Assembly: GCF_022179445.1 (NCBI RefSeq)
Contig: NZ_BPQU01000028.1
Span: forward strand, 1-64,000
Length of the DNA stretch: 64,000 nt
Direction: 5' to 3'
Source: Methylobacterium mesophilicum
GTDB taxonomy: Bacteria; Pseudomonadota; Alphaproteobacteria; Rhizobiales; Beijerinckiaceae
This document shows, piece by piece, positions 1-8,437 of the stretch. Each line of letters opens with the position of its first letter. The first letter of the stretch is position 1. The notes beneath the pieces are model-generated. The model did not search any database and was not told the origin of the DNA. It worked only from the letters and a program-made list of their open reading frames with translations. Made by a program: the position numbers and the translations under genes.

Positions 1-65
1 CCTCAGAGCCATCGTCACTCAGACCGCCTGATCCCCTTCAAGCGATCGCCCTGCGCCGCTCGGGT

Positions 66-710
66 TCAGGCCGGCAGGGTCAGCCCTTCGCGGGCGAAGA
101 CGGCCCGCACCGCCGGTCGCTCGGCGACCCGGCGGGCATGGGCGTGCCAGGCCGGGAAGCGCTCGGCCATATCGAACTTGAGCGACGCGCCGGACGCCCA
201 GACCCAGAAGACCATTAGGTAGGCATCGACGACGCCGTACCGATCCCCCACCGCCCAGCCGCCGTTCGAGAGGTGGACCTCGGTCATGGTGCAGAGGTCG
301 CCGTAGGTGTCGGCGGCCTTGTCGCGGATGCCTGGAAAGGCGTCCTCGTCGGCGGTATAGCGCTCCGGCCGGCGGACATGCGCGTAGGCGACGTGGTGGT
401 TGGCGGCGAGCCAGCCGAGCCACTCGTCGGCCCGGGCCTGCTCGCGCAGGTCGGTGGGCCAAAAGCCCTTCTCGGGCACGGTGCGGGCGACGTGGCGCAG
501 GATCGCCGCGCATTCGGTCAGCACCCAGCCGTCCTCGACCAGGGCCGGCACCCGGCCGCGCTCGTTGATCGCGAGGTATTCCGGCGCGCGTTGGTCCCCC
601 GCCGCGAGGTTGAGCTTGACGCCCTCGAACGACAGCCCGGATTCCTCCAGGATGATGTGGGCGGCCAGCGAGCAGGCGCCGGGGGCGTAGTAGAGGGTGC
701 GGGTGGTCAT
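66..710 (-). CDS. Glutathione S-transferase, beta-class-like
   Basis: Cytosolic enzyme of 214 residues, normal length for a GST, that conjugates glutathione to electrophiles. The N-terminal thioredoxin-fold domain (about residues 1-80) begins with LYYAPGACSLAAHI. This matches the beta-class bacterial GST signature, and Cys13 sits where the beta class has its reactive cysteine. The segment GRVPALV with the following E-C pair is the usual glutathione-binding cis-Pro region. Residues 90-210 form the helical C-terminal domain. It lies 9 bp downstream of the mazF-like gene in the same direction and could be co-transcribed, but no functional link is evident. The physiological substrate cannot be inferred from sequence. 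Confidence 0.9.
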   Translation of the reverse strand: MTTRTLYYAPGACSLAAHIILEESGLSFEGVKLNLAAGDQRAPEYLAINERGRVPALVEDGWVLTECAAILRHVARTVPEKGFWPTDLREQARADEWLGWLAANHHVAYAHVRRPERYTADEDAFPGIRDKAADTYGDLCTMTEVHLSNGGWAVGDRYGVVDAYLMVFWVWASGASLKFDMAERFPAWHAHARRVAERPAVRAVFAREGLTLPA

Positions 711-719
711 TCGGAGTTC

Positions 720-1112
720 TTACCGTTGCTGCACTGAGGGGGCGTCCGCACCGTCGAAAGTCAGGCCGAGAAGACTACGCAACTTGCCGCGCACTTCGGC
801 GACAACATCGTCCGGTGCCGACCCGAGGCTTCTGAGGATCCGGGTCGCCCGGTCGATCGAACGGACTTGATCGACCAACACGGCGCCTTCGACGACCAGA
901 CCAGCTGGCAGGAAGACTTTGGTTGGCCATGGATGCGGGTTACGCGTGATCGGGCATATGATCACCCGGCGCGTCAGCTGGTTCATGTCCGGGTCCGATA
1001 CGACGAGCGCCGGCCGGATACCGTTCTGCTCGGTGCCGCGGACCGGTTCGAGATCGATCAGAAGCAATTCGCCAGGATGCGGCTGCCAATCAGTACGGAT
1101 CGTTGGCGTCAT
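720..1112 (-). CDS. MazF/PemK-family endoribonuclease toxin
   Basis: A 130-residue protein of the MazF/PemK toxin family, which cleaves mRNA at short sequence motifs. The N-terminal HPGELLLIDLEPVRGTEQNG followed by RPALVVSD is the family hallmark: a beta-barrel core with the basic/Ser active-site strip. The segments VIICPITRN and VLVDQVRSIDR are the later conserved strands. The start codon overlaps the 3' end of the upstream small gene by 23 bp, the usual antitoxin-toxin arrangement, so translation is probably coupled. Regulation is presumably by the antitoxin-toxin complex on the shared promoter. The toxin assignment is confident; activity in this strain is inferred. Confidence 0.88.
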   Translation of the reverse strand: MTPTIRTDWQPHPGELLLIDLEPVRGTEQNGIRPALVVSDPDMNQLTRRVIICPITRNPHPWPTKVFLPAGLVVEGAVLVDQVRSIDRATRILRSLGSAPDDVVAEVRGKLRSLLGLTFDGADAPSVQQR

Positions 1113-1386
1113 CGATGATCTCGGAACCGCGATCGGGCCCCCAATCGATAGTTTCAGGCTCCGCCTCCGGCCCCAGACGCCGCGCCTCAGAAATCATCTC
1201 GGCCAACGTATAAACGGGCAACCCGTCAACGTACCGACGCCCGGTCCATTGCTTGGGCTCGACCTTCGGCCGCCCCTTCGAGATGATCTCGACGGTCTCA
1301 CCCTCGCGGATGCCGAGTTCCTCGGCTTCCGCGCTGCTCAGCCGAACGGCGAGATCATCGCCCCAGCGAATCACCTTGGCTTCCAT
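1090..1386 (-). CDS. MazE/AbrB-type antitoxin
   Basis: A 98-residue protein starting at ATG 1386. Residues 1-45 (MEAKVIRWGDDLAVRLSSAE onward) form an AbrB/SpoVT swapped-hairpin DNA-binding domain of the MazE type. The C-terminal half is acidic and aromatic, suited to wrapping the toxin. It lies directly upstream of the mazF-like gene and overlaps it by 23 bp. By analogy with mazEF it neutralises the RNase and represses the operon. A much longer open frame upstream runs antisense through ilvH and is not believed to be coding. Confidence 0.85.
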   Translation of the reverse strand: MEAKVIRWGDDLAVRLSSAEAEELGIREGETVEIISKGRPKVEPKQWTGRRYVDGLPVYTLAEMISEARRLGPEAEPETIDWGPDRGSEIIDDANDPY

Positions 1387-1439
1387 CGCACCGCCTCCCG
1401 CGAGGACGCCGGAGCATAGCAGATCCGGGCCGCCGCTTC

Positions 1440-1982
1440 CTACAGCGGCTCCGAACCCCGCCCCATGGCGCTGATGCCGGTGCGGCAGATCTCCACCAGC
1501 CCGATGACGCTCATCAGACGCACGAACCGGTCGATCTCCTCGGTGGCGCCGGTCAGCTCGAACACGAAGGAGTTGAGCGTGGCGTCGAGCGTCTTGGCGC
1601 CGAAGGCGGCGGCCAGGCGCAGGGCCTCGCTGCGGTGCTCGCCCTCGCCCTTGACCTTCACCAGGCAGATCTCGCGCTCCAGAGCATTGCCCTGGAGCGT
1701 CAGGTCCACGACCCGATGGACCGGCACCAGCCGATCGAGCTGCGCCTTGATCTGCTCGATTACTGCGTTCGTGCCGGTGGTCACGATGGTGATGCGCGAG
1801 ATATGGCGCGCCTCCTCGGTCTCGGAGACGGTCAGGCTCTCGATGTTGTAGCCGCGGCCGGAGAACATGCCGGAGATGCGGGCGAGCACGCCGGGCTCGT
1901 TGTCGACGATCACGGCGAGCGTGTGCCGGTTCACAGGCTCGACGCGGCCGGCATCGGGGTAGTGGGTGTTCATCGCGTTCAT
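1440..1982 (-). CDS. ilvH: Acetolactate synthase small (regulatory) subunit
   Basis: Regulatory subunit of acetohydroxyacid synthase, the first common step of valine, leucine and isoleucine synthesis. It carries an N-terminal ACT domain (HTLAVIVDNEPGVLARISGM, about residues 20-95), which binds valine for feedback inhibition, and a C-terminal ALS_ss_C domain (about 100-175). With the start at ATG 1982 it is 180 residues; ATG 1973, giving 177 residues, is equally possible. The longer open frame to 2081 would run into the ilvB spacer and begins with a low-complexity Gly/Pro/Ala stretch, so it is rejected. It follows ilvB by about 100 bp in the same direction, and both should respond to the attenuator upstream of ilvB. 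Confidence 0.93.
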   Translation of the reverse strand: MNAMNTHYPDAGRVEPVNRHTLAVIVDNEPGVLARISGMFSGRGYNIESLTVSETEEARHISRITIVTTGTNAVIEQIKAQLDRLVPVHRVVDLTLQGNALEREICLVKVKGEGEHRSEALRLAAAFGAKTLDATLNSFVFELTGATEEIDRFVRLMSVIGLVEICRTGISAMGRGSEPL

Positions 1983-2082
1983 CGCCGGCTTCGTCCTCGT
2001 CCAGTCCTGCTTTTGGCGGCGATCCGAGCGCGCCGCCGCCCATGCGGCGGGCAGCGGCCCCGAAGGGCCGCCGCCAAGCAAC

Positions 2083-3858
2083 CTACACCAGCATCTTGCC
2101 TTCCTCGGAGATCACGTCGCCGAGTTCGACGCCGGTCTCGCCGAGGTAATCGGACAGGAGCATCTCGTTATGCGCCTTGCCCGAGGGGATCATCGGGAAG
2201 CAGTTCTCGGTCTTGTCGACGATGCAGTCGAACAGCACCGGCCCGTCATAGGCCAGCATCTCCGCGATCGCGCCGTCGAGGTCGCCCGGCTTCTCGCAGC
2301 GCATGCCCTTGGCGCCGTAGGCCTCCGCCAGCTTAACGAAGTCCGGCAGGCTCTCGGAATAGCTCTGCGAGTAGCGCGAGCCGTGCAGCAGCTCCTGCCA
2401 CTGCCGGACCATGCCCATGTACTCGTTGTTCAGGATGAACACCTTGACCGGCAGCCGGTACTGAACCGCGGTCGAGAGCTCCTGCATGTTCATCAGGATC
2501 GAGGCCTCGCCGGCGATGTCGATCACCAGCCCCTTCGGGTGGGCGAGCTGCGTACCGATCGCCGCCGGCAAGCCGTAGCCCATCGTGCCGAGGCCACCCG
2601 ACGTCATCCAACGGTTCGGCTCGTCGTACTTGAAGTACTGCGCCGCCCACATCTGATGCTGGCCGACCTCCGTGGTGATGTAGGTCTCGCGGTCCTTGCA
2701 GGCCTCGTAGAGGCGCTGCACAGCATATTGCGGCTTGATGATCGTCCCCGACGGCCAGTAGGCGAGGCAGTCGCGCGCCTTCCAGGCGCCGATCTTCTGG
2801 AACCATGGGTCGAGGTTGGATTTCTCCGGCCGCGACGGCAGGGCACGCCAAGCTTCCAGCATGTCGGCCAGAACCGAGGCGCAGTCGCCCACGATCCCGA
2901 CATCGACCTTCACCACCTTGTTGATCGAGGAGGCGTCGACGTCGATGTGGATCTTCTTGGAGAACGGCGAGAACGCATCGAGCCGGCCGGTGATCCGGTC
3001 GTCGAACCGGGCGCCGACGCAGATCATCACATCGCATTCGTGCATCGCCAGGTTGGCCTCGTAGGTCCCGTGCATGCCGAGCATGCCCAGGAACTTCGAA
3101 TCCGTGCCCGGATAGGCGCCGAGCCCCATCAGGGTCGAAGTGACCGGGAAGCCGGTCTCGGCGACCAACTCGCGCAGCAGCCGCGAGGCTTCGGGGCCGG
3201 AGTTGATGACGCCGCCGCCGGTGTAGAAGACCGGGCGGCGCGCGGTTGCCATCAGCTCGACCGCCGCGCGGATCCTGTCGCCGTCGCCCTTGACCGCCGG
3301 ACGGTAGGTCTTGTGGCTCGCGATCTCCGGGCGCTCGTAGAGGCCGGAGGCGAACTGGATGTCCTTGGGCAGGTCGACCACGACCGGGCCGGGCCGGCCG
3401 TTCGCGGCGACGTAGAACGCCTCGTGCAGGATCCGCGGCAAGTCCTCGATCGATTTGACCAGGTAATTGTGCTTCGTGCAGTGGCGCGTGATGCCGACCG
3501 TGTCGCATTCCTGGAAGGCGTCGGTACCGATCAGATGCGTCGGAACCTGCCCGGTGATGCAGACGAGCGGGATCGAATCGAGCAAGGCGTCGGTGAGGCC
3601 GGTGACGATGTTGGTGGCGCCGGGCCCCGACGTGACCAGCACGCAGCCGACCTTGCCGGACGAGCGCGCATAGCCCTCGGCCGCGTGGACCGCGCCCTGC
3701 TCGTGCCGGACCAGCACGTGCTTCACCGCGTCCTGGTGGAACAGAGCGTCGTAGATCGGAAGTACGGCACCGCCCGGATAGCCGAACAGCGTGTCCACGC
3801 CCTGATCCCGGAATGCCCGGATGACCATCTCGGCCCCGGTCATGACCTCGCCGCCCAT
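2083..3858 (-). CDS. ilvB: Acetolactate synthase large (catalytic) subunit
   Basis: A 591-residue biosynthetic acetohydroxyacid synthase that uses thiamine diphosphate, Mg2+ and FAD to condense pyruvate with pyruvate or 2-oxobutyrate. The order is an N-terminal pyrimidine-binding domain with catalytic Glu53 in VRHEQGAVHAAEG, a central FAD domain, and a C-terminal diphosphate-binding domain with PVKVFILNN. A strong ribosome site (GGAGGAGGAG) just upstream supports ATG 3858. One oddity is that the metal-binding motif reads AGEASILMN, with Glu where the family normally has the Mg-ligand Asp of GDG/GDA. An attenuator lies 185-290 bp upstream and ilvH follows. Confidence 0.97.
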   Translation of the reverse strand: MGGEVMTGAEMVIRAFRDQGVDTLFGYPGGAVLPIYDALFHQDAVKHVLVRHEQGAVHAAEGYARSSGKVGCVLVTSGPGATNIVTGLTDALLDSIPLVCITGQVPTHLIGTDAFQECDTVGITRHCTKHNYLVKSIEDLPRILHEAFYVAANGRPGPVVVDLPKDIQFASGLYERPEIASHKTYRPAVKGDGDRIRAAVELMATARRPVFYTGGGVINSGPEASRLLRELVAETGFPVTSTLMGLGAYPGTDSKFLGMLGMHGTYEANLAMHECDVMICVGARFDDRITGRLDAFSPFSKKIHIDVDASSINKVVKVDVGIVGDCASVLADMLEAWRALPSRPEKSNLDPWFQKIGAWKARDCLAYWPSGTIIKPQYAVQRLYEACKDRETYITTEVGQHQMWAAQYFKYDEPNRWMTSGGLGTMGYGLPAAIGTQLAHPKGLVIDIAGEASILMNMQELSTAVQYRLPVKVFILNNEYMGMVRQWQELLHGSRYSQSYSESLPDFVKLAEAYGAKGMRCEKPGDLDGAIAEMLAYDGPVLFDCIVDKTENCFPMIPSGKAHNEMLLSDYLGETGVELGDVISEEGKMLV

Positions 3859-4041
3859 GCTCTCCTCCTCCGCTCCCCGGATCGTCGGCGGCGTTCGTGC
3901 GCCGCCGGACGGACCGGTTCCTGTCGTCCTGCACCTTCGTCACGCGAGGCGGCATCCGCCTCGCTCGAAGGTCCTGTGGTCGTCGTTATCTCGAACGCGT
4001 GGATCTCGTTGGTCGTGGTGTGTCACCGGGCAGCGGGCAAT

Positions 4042-4106
4042 AAAAAAGGGCCCCGAGGGACCCTGCATGCGCCACCGCTCGGATTGCGGCCCTGGTTTAG
4101 GGCCGC
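4042..4106 (-). promoter_or_regulatory. Transcription attenuator of ilvBH (pause hairpin and terminator)
   Basis: On the minus strand a hairpin with an 8-bp stem and 5-nt loop (4086-4106, GCGGCCCT/AGGGCCGC) contains the stop codon of a 16-residue leader peptide. About 22 nt further on, a 7-bp GC-rich stem with a 3-nt loop is followed by six Ts (4064-4042), a classical intrinsic terminator. The order leader peptide, 1:2 hairpin, terminator is that of amino-acid operon attenuators. The alternative antiterminator fold was not computed. Confidence 0.8.
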
Positions 4107-4147
4107 CCCGTCGGTGACGCTTCCGCTACAATAAGAACCGCGTTCAT
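4097..4147 (-). CDS. ilvB leader peptide (attenuation peptide)
   Basis: Sixteen-codon reading frame MNAVLIVAEASPTGRP ending in TAA. It has four consecutive branched-chain codons, Val-Leu-Ile-Val, at positions 4-7, the substrates whose charged tRNAs would be sensed. The stop codon lies inside the first hairpin of the attenuator, and the T-tailed terminator begins about 35 nt later, ahead of ilvB. Ribosome stalling at these codons under branched-chain starvation would allow antitermination. The ribosome site is weak (GAGGCAGG, about 13 nt upstream). The role follows from position and codon content only. Confidence 0.75.
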   Translation of the reverse strand: MNAVLIVAEASPTGRP

Positions 4148-4280
4148 CGGATATCCGAACCTGCCTCGCGGCGATCGATGAATCCGGGATCGGATTCAAG
4201 CCATTCGCACGTGAAGTGTTGGGCCTCATACCGGAGACCTGACACTCGGTCAACGCGTAAGCCAAGGATCGGCCGCGCGC

Positions 4281-5726
4281 TCAGTGCAGGGGCGGCGGCC
4301 GGCGGCGCACCCAGTTGCTCGCCGCGTCGTAGGCCGCGCCGAGCTGGAGGCAGGCGAGTTCGCCGTGGTTGCGGGCGACGATCTGGATGCCGGTCGGCAG
4401 GCCGGCGTCTCCGAAGCCCGCCGGGACGTCGAGGGCCGGCAGGCCGGACATGGTCACCGGGACCACAATCTGCATCCACCGATGGTAGGTGTCCATCGCG
4501 TGGCCGCCGACCTCCCGGGGCCAGCGCAGGCCCTTGTCGAACGGAAAGACCTGCGCGCTCGGCATGACCAGGTAATCGTAGTTGTCCATGAAGCGGCGGA
4601 CGGTCTCGTACCAGCGGGTGCGCCCCTCCAGGGCGGCAACCACCTGATCGGCGGTGAGCGCAAGCCCGCGCTCGGCCTCCCAGATCGCCTCGGGCTTCAT
4701 CTGCGCCCGGTGGCCGGGCTCGTCGTAGAGCGGCCGGAGCGCGGCGGAGACCGACAGCGCCCGCAACGTCAGGAAATCGCGCCAGAGCTGCTCCATGTCG
4801 AACCGCGGCGCGGCCTCCTCGACCACGCAGCCGATCTCCGCGAAGGTCGCGAGCGCGGCGCGGCCGAGTTCGAGCACCCCGGGATCGAACGGGATCTGGC
4901 CGTCGAAATTCCCGAGCCAGGCGATCCGCGTCCCGCGGAAATCCCGGGCCAGCGGGCTCGCGAAGGCCGACGGGTCCTGGCGGATCGTGTTCGGGCAGCG
5001 GGGATCGTAGCCGGCCTGGACCGACAACATCAGGCCGATATCGGCGGGGCTGCGCCCGATCGCACCGAGCACCGATAGGCCCGGGCTGAACACGTCCTTG
5101 GTCTCGACCGGGATCCGGCCCCAGCTCGGGCGCAGGCCGTAGCAATTGTTGAAGGCCGGGGGGTTGCGGAGCGAGCCGCCGAAATCGCTGCCGTCGGCCA
5201 CCGGCAGCAGCTTGAGCACGACCGCCACAGCGGCCCCGCCGCTCGATCCGCCGGCGCTCTTCTCCGGATCGTAGGCGTTCCCGGTCACACCGTAGACCGG
5301 GTTGAAGCTGTGCGAGCCGAGCCCGAATTCGGGAATGTTGGTCTTGCCGATGAAGATCGCCCCGGCCGCGCGCAGCCGGGCGACCATGATCGTGTCCACT
5401 TCGGCAATCCGGTCGGCGAAGATGGGCGACCCTTGCGTGAACGGCAGCCCGCGCACCGCATCGAGATCCTTCACGGCGAGCGGAAACCCGTGCAGCGGCC
5501 CCACGGCCTCGCCGCGGACGAGCGCGGCATCCCGCGCCTCCGCCTCTCGGAGGAGCGCCGCGTCGTCCTGGAGCCCAACGATGGCGTTGACCTGCGGATT
5601 GAGCCGGTGGATCCGCTCCAGGTACGCCCGCATGACCTCGACGCAGGAGACGACCCGGCCGCGAATGGCGGCCGCGAGATCCACGGCACCAAGCGCCGTG
5701 ATGCCGTCCTGTCGCTCATCCTGCAT
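4281..5726 (-). CDS. Amidase signature family hydrolase
   Basis: A 481-residue member of the amidase signature family (Ser-cisSer-Lys hydrolases of amides). Lys86 in PLAVKDLD, the glycine/serine-rich SAGGSSGGAA near residue 160, and the nucleophile Ser185 in DFGGSLRNPP make up the triad. ATG 5726 is chosen because GGGAG lies 10 nt upstream; a further in-frame ATG at 5762 lacks a ribosome site. The substrate is not evident: the family includes aryl-acylamidases, 6-aminohexanoate-dimer hydrolases and GatA. It is monocistronic, oriented toward the ilv attenuator and separated from it by about 130 bp. Confidence 0.9.
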   Translation of the reverse strand: MQDERQDGITALGAVDLAAAIRGRVVSCVEVMRAYLERIHRLNPQVNAIVGLQDDAALLREAEARDAALVRGEAVGPLHGFPLAVKDLDAVRGLPFTQGSPIFADRIAEVDTIMVARLRAAGAIFIGKTNIPEFGLGSHSFNPVYGVTGNAYDPEKSAGGSSGGAAVAVVLKLLPVADGSDFGGSLRNPPAFNNCYGLRPSWGRIPVETKDVFSPGLSVLGAIGRSPADIGLMLSVQAGYDPRCPNTIRQDPSAFASPLARDFRGTRIAWLGNFDGQIPFDPGVLELGRAALATFAEIGCVVEEAAPRFDMEQLWRDFLTLRALSVSAALRPLYDEPGHRAQMKPEAIWEAERGLALTADQVVAALEGRTRWYETVRRFMDNYDYLVMPSAQVFPFDKGLRWPREVGGHAMDTYHRWMQIVVPVTMSGLPALDVPAGFGDAGLPTGIQIVARNHGELACLQLGAAYDAASNWVRRRPPPLH

Positions 5727-5925
5727 GGTCGATCGTCTCCCTATCGCGGTCCGCGCCGGCATGGCCGAGGCTTGGTGAGGTCGATCACACGTTTTGTCGC
5801 GTGCGACGGTCTACCACTAGCGATAGTTGGGGAGACAAGAGATGTGCAGGGATTCGGCTGACGTTCAAGCGGCCGGCGTCGCGCGCGCAATGCGCGGTCG
5901 TTCCTGATCCCGTCCCCAGGCTCAG

Positions 5926-6023
5926 CACCGTCATTGCGAGTATAGCGAAGCAACCTAGGGCAGCGCGCGCTCACGGAATCTGGCGTTTCCCTGGGTTGCG
6001 CCGCTACGCTCGCAATGACGGTG
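5926..6023. repeat. Interspersed inverted-repeat element (REP-like)
   Basis: A 98-bp unit whose ends are inverted copies of CACCGTCATTGCGAG. The inner arms are also partly complementary (GAAGCAACC/GGTTGCGCC). From memory this motif is a common intergenic palindrome in Hyphomicrobiales genomes. It sits in the 327-bp gap between the amidase gene and pyrC, which holds no gene that I can see. Confidence 0.75.
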
Positions 6024-6053
6024 GGGCCGGTGCGAACTCCTACCGGCGCCTTA

Positions 6054-7136
6054 TCAGACCACCGCCCAAGGCAGCGTCTCATCCCCGCGGAACACCACCA
6101 CGGCGGTGTCCTCCACGGCCACCGCCTCGATCACGCGGCTCTCCCGCCGCTCGAGGGTGACCGTGGCGGCGTTCGGCTCCAGCCCGTGGAACCGCGCCCC
6201 GTTCAGCGATGCGAACGCCTCGAAACGGTCCAGCGCGCCCTCCTCGTCGAAGACCTGCACGTAGGTCTGAAGCGCGCTTGGCCCGCAGAACACGCCGGCG
6301 CAGCCGCAGGAGGCCTCCTTGGCGCCGCGGACATGCGGGGCGGTGTCGGTGCCAAGGAAGAAGCACGCCTCGCCGGAGGTGGCGGCCGCACGCAGCGCCA
6401 GGCGGTGCCGCTCGCGCTTGGCCACCGGCAGGCAGTAGAGGTGCGGGCGCAGGCCGCCCTGAAAGATGTGGGTGCGGTTGATGACGAGGTGGTGGGGCGT
6501 GATCGTCGCCGCCACGCGGCTCCGGTTGGCCCGGACCACGTCGAGGATCTCGGCCGTGGTGGCGTGCTCGACGGTGACCTTCAGGCCCTGGTGCCGGGCG
6601 AGCAGCGGGATCAGGCTGCCCTCCATGAACGCCGCCTCGCGGTCGAAGATGTCGATCTCCGGATCGGTCGCCTCGCCGTGGATCAGGAGCGGCATGCCGA
6701 TCCGCTCCATCCGCTCCAGCACGGGCGCGAGCCCGATCAGGTCGGTGACGCCGGCATGGGAATTCGTGGTCGCGCCGGCCGGGTAGAGCTTGGCCGCGAT
6801 CCAGACGTTTTCTGCAAAGCCCCGCTCGATCTCGTCCGGATCGGTGTCGTCCCGCAGGTAGCAGGTCATCAGCGGGGTGAAATCGAGGCCGGCGGGCAGC
6901 GCGGCCAGGATCCGCTCGCGATAGGCGCGCGCGGCCGCCACCGTGGTCACCGGCGGGACCAGGTTCGGCATGATGATGCCCCGGGCGAACTGGGCCGCCG
7001 TGTAAGGCAGCACCGCCTTCAGCATCGCGCCGTCGCGCAGGTGGATGTGCCAGTCGTCCGGCCGACGGATGGTGATCCGGTCGGCCGCGATGGAAGCGGG
7101 CGGCTGCGCGGCGGGGAACAGGTCGGCGACGCTCAT
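6054..7136 (-). CDS. pyrC: Dihydroorotase (class II)
   Basis: Zinc enzyme of de novo pyrimidine synthesis that cyclises carbamoyl-aspartate to dihydroorotate. Its 360 residues compare with about 348 in E. coli PyrC. Metal ligands are visible in order: His30 and His32 (DDWHIHLRDG), Lys116 (AAKLYPAG, the expected carbamylated lysine), His153 (LIHGEATD), His191 (VEHATT) and Asp264 (TDTAPH). It directly follows pyrE with a 13-bp gap, so the two form a pyrE-pyrC operon supplying orotate for UMP. All key residues are intact. Confidence 0.97.
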   Translation of the reverse strand: MSVADLFPAAQPPASIAADRITIRRPDDWHIHLRDGAMLKAVLPYTAAQFARGIIMPNLVPPVTTVAAARAYRERILAALPAGLDFTPLMTCYLRDDTDPDEIERGFAENVWIAAKLYPAGATTNSHAGVTDLIGLAPVLERMERIGMPLLIHGEATDPEIDIFDREAAFMEGSLIPLLARHQGLKVTVEHATTAEILDVVRANRSRVAATITPHHLVINRTHIFQGGLRPHLYCLPVAKRERHRLALRAAATSGEACFFLGTDTAPHVRGAKEASCGCAGVFCGPSALQTYVQVFDEEGALDRFEAFASLNGARFHGLEPNAATVTLERRESRVIEAVAVEDTAVVVFRGDETLPWAVV

Positions 7137-7149
7137 CGCTTTCGGCTCC

Positions 7150-7851
7150 TCAGCCCTGACCGAAGGAGGAGATGCCGCCGTGGGCCGACGACCATTCGGC
7201 CGGCGCGTTAAGGAAGCTCTCGACCTCGGTCAGCGTCTTCGGATCGAAGGTGCCCATCTCCTTGGCGACCGCCAGCACGTCCCACCACGTAGTCAGGTAG
7301 TGCAGCTTGATCCCGGTCTCCTGCATCAGCGCGGCGCTGCCGGGGAAGATGTCGTAGTAGAACAGCACGAAGCAGTGATCGACCTGGGCGCCGGCGTCCC
7401 GCAGGGCCTGGCAAAAGTTCACCTTGCTGCGCCCGTCGGTGGCGAGATCTTCCACCAGCAGGGTCCGAGCGCCCTCCACCACCTCGCCCTCGATCTGGGC
7501 GTTGCGGCCAAAACCCTTCGGCTTCTTGCGCACATACTGCATCGGCAGCATCAGCCGGTCGGCGATCCAGGCGGCGAACGGGATGCCGGCGGTCTCGCCG
7601 CCCGCGACATGGGTGAGCGACTCGTAGCCGATCTCGCGCACGATCGTGGCGGTCGCGAAATCCATCAGCGTCGCGCGCAGGCGCGGGAACGAGATGATCT
7701 TGCGGCAGTCGATATAGACCGGGCTGGCCCAGCCCGAGGTGAACTTGAACGGCTCGTCCTTGTAGAAATGGACGGCCTGGATCTCCAGGAACATCTTGGC
7801 CGCTTCGCGGGCGATGATCGTCCGGTCGATGGGCAGGAACGACGTGGTCAT
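7150..7851 (-). CDS. pyrE: Orotate phosphoribosyltransferase
   Basis: Converts orotate and PRPP to OMP, the step after dihydroorotate oxidation. It has 233 residues and the type-I phosphoribosyltransferase PRPP loop at residues 133-140 (VEDLATDG). Other family segments are KFTSGWASPVYIDCR and HVAGGETAGIPFA. It is slightly longer than the 213-residue E. coli enzyme owing to a C-terminal helix. It heads the pyrEC operon, with ATG 7851 and no earlier plausible start. Confidence 0.97.
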   Translation of the reverse strand: MTTSFLPIDRTIIAREAAKMFLEIQAVHFYKDEPFKFTSGWASPVYIDCRKIISFPRLRATLMDFATATIVREIGYESLTHVAGGETAGIPFAAWIADRLMLPMQYVRKKPKGFGRNAQIEGEVVEGARTLLVEDLATDGRSKVNFCQALRDAGAQVDHCFVLFYYDIFPGSAALMQETGIKLHYLTTWWDVLAVAKEMGTFDPKTLTEVESFLNAPAEWSSAHGGISSFGQG

Positions 7852-7984
7852 GCGGCGTGCGCGCTCCGCTGGGTGCGCTCACCGCCGGAGGCCGGGCCGA
7901 GGAGCGCGAGGATGGGAAGGCCTGACCGGTCTCCTCCGCCCTGTCTCCGCCAGCGTCAACCCTGAAGCCGACGCTATCCGCCTC

Positions 7985-8437
7985 TCAGGCCGCGCCGGCC
8001 TTGGCTCGCAGCTGCGCCAGGTGCCGGATCGCCAGGGCGTAGCCGTGCGTCCCGAACCCGGCCAGCACCGCGGTCGCGGCGAGCGAGATGTAGGAATGAT
8101 GCCGAAACGCCTCGCGCCGGTGGACGTTCGAGATGTGGCACTCGATCACCGGCACCTCGCAGGTGTTGAGCGCATCGAGGATCGCCACCGAGGTGTGGGT
8201 GTAGGCCCCGGCATTGATCACGATCCCGGCGGACCCGACCCGGAACGCATGGATCGCGTCGATCAGCACGTGCTCGGCGTTGCTCTGGCGGAAATCGATG
8301 CCCAGCCCGAAGCCGGCGGCTGTCTCGCGGCACAGGGCCTCGACATCGGCCAAGGTCTCGCGCCCGTAGATCTCCGGCTGCCGCTTGCCGAGCAGGTTCA
8401 GGTTCGGCCCGTTCAGGACCAGGATCGTGTCAATCAT
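7985..8437 (-). CDS. aroQ: 3-Dehydroquinate dehydratase, type II
   Basis: Shikimate-pathway enzyme forming 3-dehydroshikimate; 150 residues, standard for the dodecameric type II family. LVLNGPNLNLLGKRQPEIYG carries the catalytic Tyr24 and the mobile arginine loop; NAGAYTHTS and ECHISN are the substrate-binding asparagine and catalytic histidine segments. ATG 8437 is chosen over an upstream in-frame ATG (8479) because GAGGAA lies 5 nt before it and the family begins at this point. It stands alone downstream of a repeat-containing spacer. Confidence 0.96.
   Translation of the reverse strand: MIDTILVLNGPNLNLLGKRQPEIYGRETLADVEALCRETAAGFGLGIDFRQSNAEHVLIDAIHAFRVGSAGIVINAGAYTHTSVAILDALNTCEVPVIECHISNVHRREAFRHHSYISLAATAVLAGFGTHGYALAIRHLAQLRAKAGAA

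Noticed and set aside
2333..3955. Long antisense frame of about 540 codons across ilvB
   Set aside because: It is Arg/Gly/Pro/Ala-rich shadow translation of a conserved gene; no ribosome site and no recognisable domain.
1966..4134. Very long plus-strand frame (over 700 codons) across ilvB and its leader
   Set aside because: The translation is typical high-GC antisense (Arg, Val, Asp, His runs) opposite a clear ilvB.
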